Origin: Candidatus Hodarchaeaceae archaeon
GTDB taxonomy: Archaea > Hadarchaeota > Hadarchaeia > Hadarchaeales > Hadarchaeaceae
Reading direction: 5' to 3'
Assembly: GCA_030018135.1 (NCBI GenBank)
Contig: JASEGJ010000012.1
Span: forward strand, 1-31,184
Length of the DNA: 31,184 nt
Shown here: positions 6,765 through 15,333 of the stretch, in pieces
Position numbering within the stretch: the stretch's first letter is position 1
Layout: each line of letters opens with the position of its first letter
Notes under the pieces: model-generated
What the model was told of the DNA's origin: nothing
Databases searched by the model: none
The model's input: the letters and a program-made list of their open reading frames with translations, nothing else
Translations under genes and position numbers: made by a program

Positions 6765-7766
6765 TCAGCGCCATCTAGCCCTCACCTCTTTGACCGCCTC
6801 CACCATCGCCCGAAGCTTTCCGATGGCTTCCTCTCGCGTCCTAGTTTTGAGCCCGCAGTCCGGGTCGATCCAAAGCTGCTCCGGGCTGAGGACCTCCAAG
6901 GCGCGGCCGATCCGCCTCTTCACCAGGCCGATGCCCTCGATGACGTGCGAGTGGACGTCGACCACCCCGAACGAGATGTCCTTGGTGAACGGGTGCCTCC
7001 GGAAGAGCTCCACCAGATCGAGCTCGCTGTTCGACATCTCCAGATCGAAGTTGTCCACGGGCAGCTCCAGCATCTGGGGATAGATGAACTCAAACGCGCC
7101 GTAGCACACGTGGGTGATGAAGTACGCGTCGATGCCCTTGGTGACGATGTCCAGTGCCTCGACCGCAAACTCCGGAAGCTCCTCCGGCCTGGTGGAAAGT
7201 GCCGGCTCGTCGATCTGGATTATCTTGGCCCCGGCCAGCGCGAGCGCCTCGACCTCCTCGTGCAGCGCGCGCGCGAGGTCCAAGCAGGCCTCCCTTCGGC
7301 TCGGGTAGTACTCGTTGAAGGACCAGTCCATCATGGTGTACGGCCCCGTGATCATCCCCTTGACCGGCTTCTTCGTCAGCCCCTGGGCGAACTTCCACCA
7401 CTCCACCGTGATCGGGCCGCGCCAGCGCACCTTGCCCACGATGATGGGCTTCCTGTAGTAGCGGTTGCCGTACGAGCGGACGAGCCCGCTTATCGCGAAG
7501 CCGTCGAGGTTCTCCGCGAAGTGCGTCGCCATATCGCCGCGGTACATCTCCCCGTCCACAAGCACGTCCAGCCCGACCTCCTCCTGCAGCGCGATCCAGT
7601 CGCGCGTGGCCCGCTGCTCGAGCGGACGCAGTTCTCCTAGGGTGAGCTTTCCCGCCAGCAGCTTCTGCCTCGCCTCGAGCAGCTCTGGGGGCTTCGGATA
7701 GCTGCCCACCGCAGTCGTCGGGAGCAGCGGCAACTCCAGTCCGAGCCTTCGAAGCTTTTCCCGCAT
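6765..7766 (-). CDS. Core methionine synthase (MetE C-terminal-type), catalytic copy
   Basis: This 333-residue TIM-barrel protein matches the C-terminal catalytic barrel of MetE without the N-terminal folate-binding barrel. Zinc ligands are in place: His and Cys in THVCYG (about residue 217-219), Glu in DLEMSN (about 243) and Cys in DPDCGLKTR (about 302). It should transfer a methyl group to homocysteine. Core synthases of anaerobic archaea are proposed to take the methyl from a corrinoid protein rather than a methyl-folate. The substrate-binding TTAVGSYPKP start and IDEPALS motif are present. Its ATG directly follows the stop of the second barrel gene (7767), so the two are translationally coupled. 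The sub-family (MesB, MesC or other) cannot be settled by eye. Confidence 0.88.
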   Translation of the reverse strand: MREKLRRLGLELPLLPTTAVGSYPKPPELLEARQKLLAGKLTLGELRPLEQRATRDWIALQEEVGLDVLVDGEMYRGDMATHFAENLDGFAISGLVRSYGNRYYRKPIIVGKVRWRGPITVEWWKFAQGLTKKPVKGMITGPYTMMDWSFNEYYPSRREACLDLARALHEEVEALALAGAKIIQIDEPALSTRPEELPEFAVEALDIVTKGIDAYFITHVCYGAFEFIYPQMLELPVDNFDLEMSNSELDLVELFRRHPFTKDISFGVVDVHSHVIEGIGLVKRRIGRALEVLSPEQLWIDPDCGLKTRTREEAIGKLRAMVEAVKEVRARWR

Positions 7767-8747
7767 CTAGATGACCTCCCTCGCCCTTTGCGCGATCGAT
7801 ACCATGTTTTTGAGCTTCGCGAACGCGACGTCGCGCGGCAGGTATTCCAGCCCGCAGGACGGGTTCAAATAAGCGCGGTCGGCTTCGACGTGCGCGAGTA
7901 TGCGCCTCAGCAACGAGATCGTTTCTCCCTCGCCCTCGATCCTCGTGTTGCGCGCGTCGATCAACCCTAGCCCGAGCTCCTTCTCAGAGCCCGATGCCTC
8001 TATGGCGCCCACCAGCCTTTTGCCGTAGGTGAAGTCGAGCCCCAGCGCGTCCACCTGCAGCTCCTGAAGCTCGTCGTAGAGGGGGGCGGCATCGCCGAAG
8101 TATAAGTAAAGGGCAAGCCGGGCTCCGTGCTTTCGCCCCGCCAGTCTTTCAACCGCTGTGCGCAGAAGCTCGAAATCTCTAGGATTTTTTAATATCGCTG
8201 GCTCGTCGATTTGAATTATCTCAGCACCGACCTTCACCAGCTCCTCGACCTCATTTGCGATGACCTGCGCGAGGTCGGCAACTACCGAGGGAAAATCCTC
8301 GTAGTACCTATTGATGGAAAGCTTGGCGAGGGTATAGGGCCCGGTGAGCACCGGCTTGACGGGGACGGGGGAAACGCCCTTCGCGAAGACGAACTCATCC
8401 CTGACGATGGGCGCCGCCCAACGCAAACGCCTCACGATCACCGGCTGGCGGAAGTAGGTGTTGGTGTCGAAGAACCTGAGGAGGCCGTTTATCTCGCAAC
8501 CCTCAAGCCCCTTGGCGAAGTGGGAGACCTGGTCGTACCACCGCACCTGCCCGTCGGTCACGATGTCCAGCCCAGCCCTCGCCTGCTCTTGAATCACCTC
8601 CCCCGTGACCTCGTTTTGTACCTCTCCAAATTTTTCGTCCGAGATCTCGCCCTTCTCCCACTGCGCGTAGGCCCGCCGCAGCCTCTGCTGCTCGGGCAGG
8701 TCGCCGATGCGGGGGTAACTTCCGGCGTTCGTCGTCAAAAGCTCCAT
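7767..8747 (-). CDS. MetE-like TIM-barrel protein lacking most zinc ligands
   Basis: This 326-residue paralogue of the next gene keeps the TNAGSYPRIGD start, IIQIDEPAI and NPSCGLEYLP. The HxC pair is replaced by YLYFGD and the Glu position reads GLDFTYG, so a normal catalytic zinc site is unlikely. This mirrors full-length MetE, whose N-terminal barrel has lost its zinc site, and suggests that the two genes form a split, two-barrel enzyme in which this one supports methyl-donor docking. ATG 8747 fits the family start. The upstream in-frame extension to 8921 runs through the divergent promoter and the opposite gene, so I reject it. The next gene's ATG follows without a gap. Confidence 0.82.
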   Translation of the reverse strand: MELLTTNAGSYPRIGDLPEQQRLRRAYAQWEKGEISDEKFGEVQNEVTGEVIQEQARAGLDIVTDGQVRWYDQVSHFAKGLEGCEINGLLRFFDTNTYFRQPVIVRRLRWAAPIVRDEFVFAKGVSPVPVKPVLTGPYTLAKLSINRYYEDFPSVVADLAQVIANEVEELVKVGAEIIQIDEPAILKNPRDFELLRTAVERLAGRKHGARLALYLYFGDAAPLYDELQELQVDALGLDFTYGKRLVGAIEASGSEKELGLGLIDARNTRIEGEGETISLLRRILAHVEADRAYLNPSCGLEYLPRDVAFAKLKNMVSIAQRAREVI

Positions 8748-8776
8748 GCCATCCCGAAAAGAGGATATGGGGGGGC

Positions 8777-8787
8777 GCATAAAATAG
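8777..8787. promoter_or_regulatory. Shared TATA-like element between divergent metE-like and marker-14 genes
   Basis: The plus strand reads gcataaaatag, an AT-rich box readable on both strands in a GC-rich gap. It is about 25-30 bp from ATG 8812 on the plus strand and about 32 bp from ATG 8747 on the minus strand, so it could position transcription either way. This favours near-leaderless starts and possible co-regulation. Confidence 0.4.
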
Positions 8788-8811
8788 TTGCTATCAGGTT
8801 GGGTCGAGAGG

Positions 8812-10173
8812 ATGCAACCTAGGATGGTACGGATCCCGGAGATGGGCGCGGTGGATCTCAGTGGAAGGCCGTATTTCATCGTGGCGTCAGTCGAGCTCGG
8901 CAACGTTGTCACGAAATGCACGTTCGTCGCGACCGACCTAGAAACCCGCCGGACTTATGTTCTGGGCGGGGGTGCGCGACCCACGCGGGAGATCAGGCCA
9001 CCGGGACCGGACGAGGGGATAATCGGGAGGACCGTCGCCGGAGTCGAGCTCGCCGAGACCTCGGTGGAGGAATTTGTGGCAGATGTCGTGCGACTCTCGC
9101 TTGAGTCGGCGAGGCTAAACCTCGACGACCTGCACTTCGTCGTCTGCTCCACAGATGCGGTCGCTGGGCTCGCCAGCCCATCCGAGGTCGATGCGATCGT
9201 CAAAACTATTGCGAACGGTTGCTCGGCAGCTGGCGTGCGACCCGAGCAAATGGTGCCGCCGCTTGAGCCCACTGACATGCCGACCGAGTTGAGATCGTTC
9301 TCCGCGCTCGGCCGGAGGCGATTTGATGGCATCGTCGCGGGCATGCGCACATTTGGTCGAACTCGTTTGAGCGCGAATCAGATGAAGGGCGAGCTGGCCC
9401 TGGCGGGGGTGAAGGAGGGCGCGCGATCGGTCGTCGTCGACCTTCGCAATCCTGTCATGGCAATACATTTCGGAACGTTGCTCGCCGGGTTGGTGACCGG
9501 CGATGAAGAGCTCGCGAGCCCGGTCGGGATAATCTGCGGTTTGGGCGGCGCCATACCTGACGCCATGGCGAGGGGCTCCGGCGGTGTTGACCGGAAGCTT
9601 GGAGCGGCGCTCGATCTCCCTCCCGCGAGGGGCGATGCGTACGCTGAAATGGCGGGGGAACTCGCGGCTAGGGCGATGAAAACGGTCGGGATAGGAAGGG
9701 TCTCAGTTGGCAGACCAAGCGTCGGAATGATACCCATCGACACTAGGGCTGCGTACGAAGCTGGCGCGGTGCCGATCGGCTGCGATGTTGGGCGGGATGG
9801 TAAAGACCTGCCGAAGCTCATCGAGCTCGGATGCGATGCGGCCAGCTATGGACTGCCCACCTTGCATGCGACGATCGATCGCACCTGCGCACAGGTGGTG
9901 GCGCGACTCATAAAAACGGCTGACGACGAGGGGCTGCTAACAGAGCGAACGGCGTTCGGCATAGCCGGGCGAGCGGGCATAACGGGCGATAAGCCGAGGC
10001 TCGTGCTTGAGCTGCTGGGCGACATGGGGTTTGACGACATCGCCAACCGCGTGGTCTTCGTCGGGGATGGCTTGGCCCTCGGCGGCGCGGTCAGGGCGCG
10101 TTGTTTATGTGCCCTTTGCCCAGCCTGCCCGCCCCTGTGCGGTGCGCGGGGCAAGGACTTCAGTGCTTTTTGA
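8812..10173 (+). CDS. Methanogenesis marker protein 14 family (ASKHA-like)
   Basis: This protein of about 453 residues closely follows the methanogenesis marker 14 pattern (TIGR03285 as I recall it): RPYFIVASVELGNVVTKCTF at the start, an acetate-kinase/actin-like phosphate loop region, then LHFVVCSTDAVAGLASPSEV, ANQMKGELALAGV and the C-terminal FVGDGLALGGAV. The family is described as typical of methanogens, with function unknown; the fold suggests an ATPase. ATG 8812 is chosen for its spacing to a TATA box; ATG 8824 and 8842 are also possible. The extreme C-terminus is unusually Cys-rich (C-x-C-x2-C-x2-C-x3-C). It is divergent from the core methionine synthase pair, and its stop overlaps the ligase stop by 14 bp in convergent orientation. 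Confidence 0.8.
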   Translation: MQPRMVRIPEMGAVDLSGRPYFIVASVELGNVVTKCTFVATDLETRRTYVLGGGARPTREIRPPGPDEGIIGRTVAGVELAETSVEEFVADVVRLSLESARLNLDDLHFVVCSTDAVAGLASPSEVDAIVKTIANGCSAAGVRPEQMVPPLEPTDMPTELRSFSALGRRRFDGIVAGMRTFGRTRLSANQMKGELALAGVKEGARSVVVDLRNPVMAIHFGTLLAGLVTGDEELASPVGIICGLGGAIPDAMARGSGGVDRKLGAALDLPPARGDAYAEMAGELAARAMKTVGIGRVSVGRPSVGMIPIDTRAAYEAGAVPIGCDVGRDGKDLPKLIELGCDAASYGLPTLHATIDRTCAQVVARLIKTADDEGLLTERTAFGIAGRAGITGDKPRLVLELLGDMGFDDIANRVVFVGDGLALGGAVRARCLCALCPACPPLCGARGKDFSAF

Positions 10174-11828
10174 CCTGCCCCTGGTAAATTTCCCTTACCC
10201 TTTGGATGGTGTCGGCTTCCTCCGGTCCCTTATCCTCACGAACTCTGGTTACCCTGGCGAAACGCAGGGCCATGCCGCACTTGTACTTTGGGCTCCGCTG
10301 GACCTCGTTGTAAGCCACCTCCACCACTATTTTGGGAGTCACGATGACGCGCCGCCCCTCCCGCTTGACGGTCAGCTCCTTCAGCCGCTCGGTCATCTCG
10401 ACGATCTCTCTATCGGTGAGCCCCTTGAAGGTCTTGCCGACGATTAAGAACTCTCCCGTCTCGGCGTCGCGGGCCGCGAGGTAGTAGTCCGATAGCCACT
10501 CGTGGCGCCTCCCATAGCCGTACTCGGCAGCGACGATGACCAAGTCGAGCGGCTCCAGCACCGGTTTGACCTTCAACCAAAGCTTGCCCCGCAAGCCGGG
10601 CGTGTAGTGGCCGTCGAGCCGCTTCGCCATAAGCCCCTCGTGTCCGGCGCGCAATGCGTCATCTAGGAATCGCTCCGCATCCCCAACGTTGCTGGTGGTG
10701 AGCTGCTCGATCAGCGGTATGCCATCTGCGACCTCGGCAAGCTTGGCACGACGCTCATGATATGGAAGGTCGACCAAGCTCACGCCGTCGAGAAAGATGA
10801 TGTCGAAAAGGTAAAGTCCGACCGGCAGCTCCTGCATCATTTGCTTGATTTCCCGCTCCCTCCGGAAGCGCTGCATCAGGTATTGAAACGGTAGCGGCTT
10901 TCCCTGCTTGTCCAGCGCGATGATCTCCCCCTCGAGGATTGCCTCGCGGACTTGGAGCCCGTGCGCCCGCCTGACCACCTCCGGCAGACTTTCCGTCACG
11001 TCCGTCAGCCTGCGGCTGAAGATCCTGACAACATCGTCGGACTTATGAATTTGGACGCGGGCGCCATCTAGCTTGTGCTCGAACGCCGCCTCGCCGCCGT
11101 GTATTTTTAGCGCCTCCCTGATGCTGTCAACGCTTTGGGCCAGCATGGGCTGAATTGGCCTGAGGACTTGAGGTCGTAGCGCGGCCACGCCCTCCTCGCC
11201 ACGTTTCCTCGCAACCCTTGCGACATCGGCAACATCGCCGACAAACATCGCCGCCCGCTGAACCAGCTTTTGGGGCAAATCGAATGCCCTTGCAACGGCG
11301 AGTTCCATCAGACCCTCCTGAAAGCCCGTCCTCATCTCACCCACGATTATCTTGACCAAGTACTTCACCTCGAGCGGCACCGCGTTGCCCAGCAGTGCCT
11401 CGAGCAACCTCTTCTTTCGTTCGCGGGCGCCCGGACCGCGAGCCTCAGCGATGCCATCGAAAGTCCAACTGACGTCGAGTATGCCGAGCGGCCTTTCGAT
11501 CAGTGCGGCCTGTCGCCTGACCTTGCTGGACTCGAACACCATCGCTGCCGCTGCGCCCAAGTCGCCAGTTTTATCGAAGGCCTTTGCAAATCGCTCGTGT
11601 TCAACCTGCGTCAGCCGCCGGATTACATCGTAGAGTGCAGCCCAGCTGATATCAAGTGTCTTTTGACTCCACCTTGGAAACGCGCGGCCCAAAATCATCG
11701 ATACTGCTGGCTCGAGTTCCGCCGGTTGAAGCCCGCGCAGGAACCCTGCGACAAGCTCGACCATCTCCCCCCTCCCGCGCATCGCCCCGAGTTTTTCGCA
11801 GAGCTCAGCCAACTTCTCGAAATTTCAT
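10160..11828 (-). CDS. lig: ATP-dependent DNA ligase (archaeal LigB type), apparent 1-bp break at the 5' end
   Basis: This replicative/repair ligase seals nicks through an enzyme-AMP intermediate. The adenylated lysine lies in EHKLDGARVQIHK (about residue 245). Other nucleotidyltransferase motifs follow: SRRLTDVTESLPEV, ILEGEIIALD, FDIIFLDG, EGLMAKRLDG and WLKVKP. The length of about 555 residues and the N-terminal helical DNA-binding domain fit the archaeal family. The uninterrupted frame begins at TTG 11812 (AELCEKLGAM). Family members usually begin M-x-F-x-ELAE; here ATG 11828 reads MKFREV and then stops, while removing one base near 11815 gives MKFRELAELCEKL. Either TTG initiates or the sequence has an insertion. 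Confidence 0.93.
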
Positions 11829-11896
11829 CCTATCCACGTGAATACCTAAGTTGCAATTGGGCGATAAGTCTTTTAGAGCGCACAGAAGGGAAGACA

Positions 11897-11907
11897 CTTA
11901 TTTAAAG
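11897..11907 (+). promoter_or_regulatory. TATA-like promoter of the mevalonate operon
   Basis: The sequence cttatttaaag lies about 35 bp before ATG 11938 in the gap between the divergent ligase and mevalonate kinase genes. Transcription would start near 11930, giving a very short leader. It supports 11938 over the longer in-frame extension to 11851. Confidence 0.5.
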
Positions 11908-11937
11908 TTCGTGCTTAACACAAATTTTGGGTCATCG

Positions 11938-12873
11938 ATGGGGAAGGGCAGCGGTTTTGGAAAGGTGATCTTGTTAAACGAGCACTTCGTCGTCTACGGC
12001 GTGCCGTCGATCGTTTCCGCGATCGAGCAAGCGACGGTCGCGCTGGTGGAGCCGTTCGATGGTCGAGGCTGGATCATAGAGGATCGAAGGCCAGCTACGC
12101 CGGGCTACAAGGAGGAGAAGCTGGATCAGCAGAGGGGGTCCATCGAAAGAGTTTTAAAAGCTGCTAAAATTGACCCCTCTCGAAATCCGATTAAAATCGT
12201 GCTCGAAGGGGACTTGGTCGCGTCGAGCGGAATTGGAGCCAGCGCCGCGTCCTGCGTTGCCATCGCTAGGGCGCTGTCGGACGAGTTCGGCTTGGACCTC
12301 TCGGATGAAAGGGTAAACGAGATAGCCTACGAGGGCGAAAGGGCATACCACGGAACTCCCTCCGGGATCGACAACACGGCGGCAACTTACGGAGGCCTCA
12401 TCTGGTTCGTGCGGGGTACCCTAAACGTGATAGAGAGGATCAGAATAAGGAAGCCAGTCGAAATCGTGATGGGGAACACCGGCATGGTCGCGGACACCGC
12501 GGCGGCGGTAGCGGGGGTTCGCGAGCGCAGGGAAAGATATCCGGAGAAATACGACAAGCTGTTTAAGGCCGCGGAGGGGCTGGCGCGTGACGCTAGGAGG
12601 GCCGTTGAGGATTTTGACCTGAGGGAGTTGGGAAGGCTGATGGACGAGAACCACAAGCTACTGCAGGGGATAGAGGTCTCCTGCAAGGAACTTGATTTTT
12701 TGGTCGAGCTGGCGCGGAAGCATGGCGCACTCGGTGCAAAGCTGACCGGGGGAGGCCTCGGGGGCAACATGGTCGCGCTCACGCCGGGCAAGGAGCTGCA
12801 GGAGCGAGTGGCAAAGGCTATAGAGAAGGAGGGCTTCGAGGTCCTCAGGACGAGAATCGGGGTGAAAACATGA
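11938..12873 (+). CDS. mvk: Mevalonate kinase
   Basis: This GHMP kinase phosphorylates mevalonate to mevalonate 5-phosphate for archaeal lipid synthesis. The 311-residue protein shows the GHMP order: GSGFGKVILLNEHFVVYGVP at the N-terminus, the ATP loop DLVASSGIGASAASCVAIAR near residue 93, GTPSGIDNTAATYGG (substrate and catalytic region, about 140) and KLTGGGLGGNMVAL near the C-terminus. The TGA overlaps the ATG of the UbiD-type gene (ATGA). Co-location with the UbiD and aconitase-X genes shows that phosphomevalonate is probably fed into the dehydratase branch. Confidence 0.93.
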   Translation: MGKGSGFGKVILLNEHFVVYGVPSIVSAIEQATVALVEPFDGRGWIIEDRRPATPGYKEEKLDQQRGSIERVLKAAKIDPSRNPIKIVLEGDLVASSGIGASAASCVAIARALSDEFGLDLSDERVNEIAYEGERAYHGTPSGIDNTAATYGGLIWFVRGTLNVIERIRIRKPVEIVMGNTGMVADTAAAVAGVRERRERYPEKYDKLFKAAEGLARDARRAVEDFDLRELGRLMDENHKLLQGIEVSCKELDFLVELARKHGALGAKLTGGGLGGNMVALTPGKELQERVAKAIEKEGFEVLRTRIGVKT

Positions 12874-14144
12874 ACATGCGCGAGTTCGTCGAGTTCCTCG
12901 ACGAGAAGGGGCTTCTAATAAAAATAGGGAGGCAAGTAAGCGTCAGGTACGAGGCGGCGGCCCTGATGAAAATGCTGGACGGGAAGCCGATCCTCTTCAA
13001 AAATGTCAAGGGATTCGAGATGTCGGTGGCGGCGAACGTCTGCTCCTCGAGGGAGCTAATAGCGATGGGGCTGGGGATAAAGAAAAATGAGATCATAAGC
13101 AGGCTGACGAAGGCCATCGATCACCCGAAGGAGCCCAAAGTGGTGGAGGCAGAAGGTTACGAGGAAATCGACGCCGACCTCACGAAGCTCCCGATCCTGA
13201 CGTACTACCCCATCGACGGGGGACCATACATCTCCTCCGGCGTCGTCGTGGCGAGCGACAGGGACCTCGGTCTCAACGCTTCGTTCCACAGGATGATGGT
13301 CATAGGAAAAGACGAGGTGGCGATGAGGATACTTCCGAGACACTTTGACGAGTTCCTGAAGCGGGGAAACAAGGAGTTCGCGATATGCATCGGAAATTCA
13401 GTGCCGGTGCTCGTGGCCTCCGCTGTCTCGGCGGAGCTCGGGAAGAGCGAGTTGAGTATCGCAAACGCCTTGGCTGAGACGAATCTGATGGAGTTCGACG
13501 GGCACAAGGTTCCGGAGGCTGAGATAGTCATGATCGCGGAGATGACCGACGAGCTGCACGACGAGGGACCCTTCATAGACCTGACCGAGACGCCCGACAT
13601 CGTCCGAAAGCAGCGGGTGGCGAGGATAAAGAAAATATTCGTAAAAAAGGACCCGATCTTCCAGGCGCTGCTTCCGGGCGGCTTGGACCACAAGTTATTG
13701 ATGGGGATGCCCCGCGAACCCACTATCTTCAGGGAAGTCAGCAAGGTTTGCGAGTGCAAGGATGTCCTGATAACCCCCGGGGGATGTTCTTGGTTGCACG
13801 CTGTCGTCAGCATAAGGAAAAAGGGACCGGACGACGGCAGGAAGGCGATAGAGGCCGCCCTCAGGGGACACAAGTCGCTAAAACACATTTTCGTGGTCGA
13901 CGATGACATAGACATCCACAACCCCGGCGAGGTGGAGTGGGCGATGGCGACGAGATTTCAAGGCGACCGAGACATGATCATCAGAAGGGAGCCCGGCTCC
14001 TCGCTGGACCCGTCCTCAGACCTTGAAACGAGGGACACCGCAAAGGTGGGCTTCGACCTGACGATACCTTGGGGGAGGGACAAAAGAGAGTTCAGGAAGC
14101 CCGACCTGCCGATGAAGCTCGACCTCAAGGATTACCTGGAGTGA
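12870..14144 (+). CDS. UbiD-family decarboxylase, probable trans-anhydromevalonate 5-phosphate decarboxylase
   Basis: This 424-residue UbiD-family protein probably depends on prenylated FMN. Landmarks are DADLTKLPILTYYPIDGGPY near residue 95, PEAEIVMIAEMTDE (the Glu region) and DEGPFIDLTETPD. The late segments EVEWAMATRFQGDRDMII and SSLDPSSD are also typical. UbiD members decarboxylate many unsaturated acids, so sequence alone does not give the substrate. Position decides it: the gene is coupled to mevalonate kinase and followed by both aconitase-X subunits, matching the archaeal mevalonate variant in which phosphomevalonate is dehydrated and the product decarboxylated to isopentenyl phosphate. 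A UbiX-type prenyltransferase and an isopentenyl phosphate kinase are not in the window. Confidence 0.88.
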   Translation: MNMREFVEFLDEKGLLIKIGRQVSVRYEAAALMKMLDGKPILFKNVKGFEMSVAANVCSSRELIAMGLGIKKNEIISRLTKAIDHPKEPKVVEAEGYEEIDADLTKLPILTYYPIDGGPYISSGVVVASDRDLGLNASFHRMMVIGKDEVAMRILPRHFDEFLKRGNKEFAICIGNSVPVLVASAVSAELGKSELSIANALAETNLMEFDGHKVPEAEIVMIAEMTDELHDEGPFIDLTETPDIVRKQRVARIKKIFVKKDPIFQALLPGGLDHKLLMGMPREPTIFREVSKVCECKDVLITPGGCSWLHAVVSIRKKGPDDGRKAIEAALRGHKSLKHIFVVDDDIDIHNPGEVEWAMATRFQGDRDMIIRREPGSSLDPSSDLETRDTAKVGFDLTIPWGRDKREFRKPDLPMKLDLKDYLE

Positions 14145-14148
14145 TGGC

Positions 14149-15333
14149 TTGTACCTGACGAAAGAGCAGGAGCGGATGTTGAGCGGGGAGTACGGCGAGG
14201 TCCTGGAGCGGAACTTCAGGTTGCTCGTCAGGTTGGGCGAAATCTACGGCGCCGATAGGATGATCCCCGTGGGCTCGGTTCAGGTCGCTGGCGTCTCCTA
14301 CAAGTCCATCGGCGACCCGGGACTTGAGTTCCTTGAGGACCTGGCGGACAAGGGGGCTAGAGTTAGGGTGCCGACCACCCTGAACCCGCCCGGCATGGAC
14401 CTCGAGGACTGGAGGGAGCTCGGCTTTCCTAGGGACTTTGCCGAGAAACAGCTGAGGATAATCGACGCCTTCCGCAGGATGGGTGTGGCGATGACTGCGA
14501 CTTGCACCCCCTACCTCGTCGGCAACCTTCCGCGCTTCGGCGAGCACCTCGCTTGGTCCGAGTCGTCGGCGGTCTCCTTCGCGAACTCGGTGATCGGGGC
14601 GCGGACGAACCGCGAGGGCGGGCCCTCGGCGCTCGCGGCGGCGCTCTGCGGGGTGACTCCCAACTATGGACTGCACCTTGACGAGAACCGAAGGCCGAGC
14701 GTCGTGATAAAGGTCGATGCCGAGCTGAGGCGCGAGTCAGATTTCGGCGCCCTGGGCTACCACGTCGGAAAGACCATCGAGAAGGGGGTGCCCTACTTTT
14801 ATGGAATCAAGGACGCCGATGTCGACCAGCTGAAGGCCCTCGGCGCCGCGATGGCTGCGTCGGGGGCTATTGCCTTGTACCACGTCGAGGGCCTGACGCC
14901 GGAAGCTACTCTCGTGACAACCGGAGGGCTCGGGACGATCGAGGTCGGCGAGCGGGAGCTGAGGGAGGCCCACGAGGGGCTCAACACCGGGCGGGAGCCG
15001 GACATAGCCATCCTCGGCTGCCCCCACGCCTCGCTGGCGGAGATCGCGGAGCTGGCGGGCAAGCTCGAGGGGAGGCGCCTCCGCAAGCCCCTCTGGATCT
15101 GCACCGCGCGCGCGACCAAGCGGGCGGCGGCTGAGATGGGACTCGTCGATAAGATAGAAAGAGCTGGAGGCAAGGTGGTCGCCGACACCTGCGCGGTGGT
15201 CGCGCCCATCGAGCGCATGGGCTTTAAGTGCACGGCCGTGAACTCCGGCAAAGCGGCGAACTACCTGCCGGGCTTTTGTAAGCAGGCCGTCGTCTTCAAA
15301 AGCGTCGACGAGATATTGGAGATGGTGACATGA
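14149..15333 (+). CDS. Aconitase-X large subunit, probable phosphomevalonate dehydratase large subunit
   Basis: This 394-residue protein belongs to the AcnX/DUF521 catalytic family, an iron-sulfur dehydratase related to aconitase. It starts at TTG 14149 with ggagtgatgg just upstream; no in-frame ATG is available. Family segments include VGSVQVAGVSYKSIGDPGLE, VPTTLNPPGMD, TCTPYL near residue 118, SFANSVIGARTNREGGPSAL, LGCPHASLAEI, and DTCAVVAPIERMGFKC toward the end; the conserved cysteines are candidates for cluster ligation. In this operon the substrate is inferred to be mevalonate 5-phosphate, giving trans-anhydromevalonate 5-phosphate. Hydroxyproline- or other acid-directed AcnX relatives exist, but the neighbours argue against them. 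The 3' end overlaps the small-subunit ATG. Confidence 0.9.
   Translation: MYLTKEQERMLSGEYGEVLERNFRLLVRLGEIYGADRMIPVGSVQVAGVSYKSIGDPGLEFLEDLADKGARVRVPTTLNPPGMDLEDWRELGFPRDFAEKQLRIIDAFRRMGVAMTATCTPYLVGNLPRFGEHLAWSESSAVSFANSVIGARTNREGGPSALAAALCGVTPNYGLHLDENRRPSVVIKVDAELRRESDFGALGYHVGKTIEKGVPYFYGIKDADVDQLKALGAAMAASGAIALYHVEGLTPEATLVTTGGLGTIEVGERELREAHEGLNTGREPDIAILGCPHASLAEIAELAGKLEGRRLRKPLWICTARATKRAAAEMGLVDKIERAGGKVVADTCAVVAPIERMGFKCTAVNSGKAANYLPGFCKQAVVFKSVDEILEMVT

Noticed and set aside
6681-7640. Long plus-strand ORF (319 codons) opposite the catalytic methionine synthase
   Set aside because: It mirrors the codon pattern of the minus-strand gene; its translation is Arg/Pro/Leu-rich with no motif, and the opposite gene is unmistakable.
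8748-8921. N-terminal extension of the upstream MetE-like gene
   Set aside because: It would run through the divergent promoter and the start of the marker-14 gene; family proteins begin at the MELLTTNAGSYP start.
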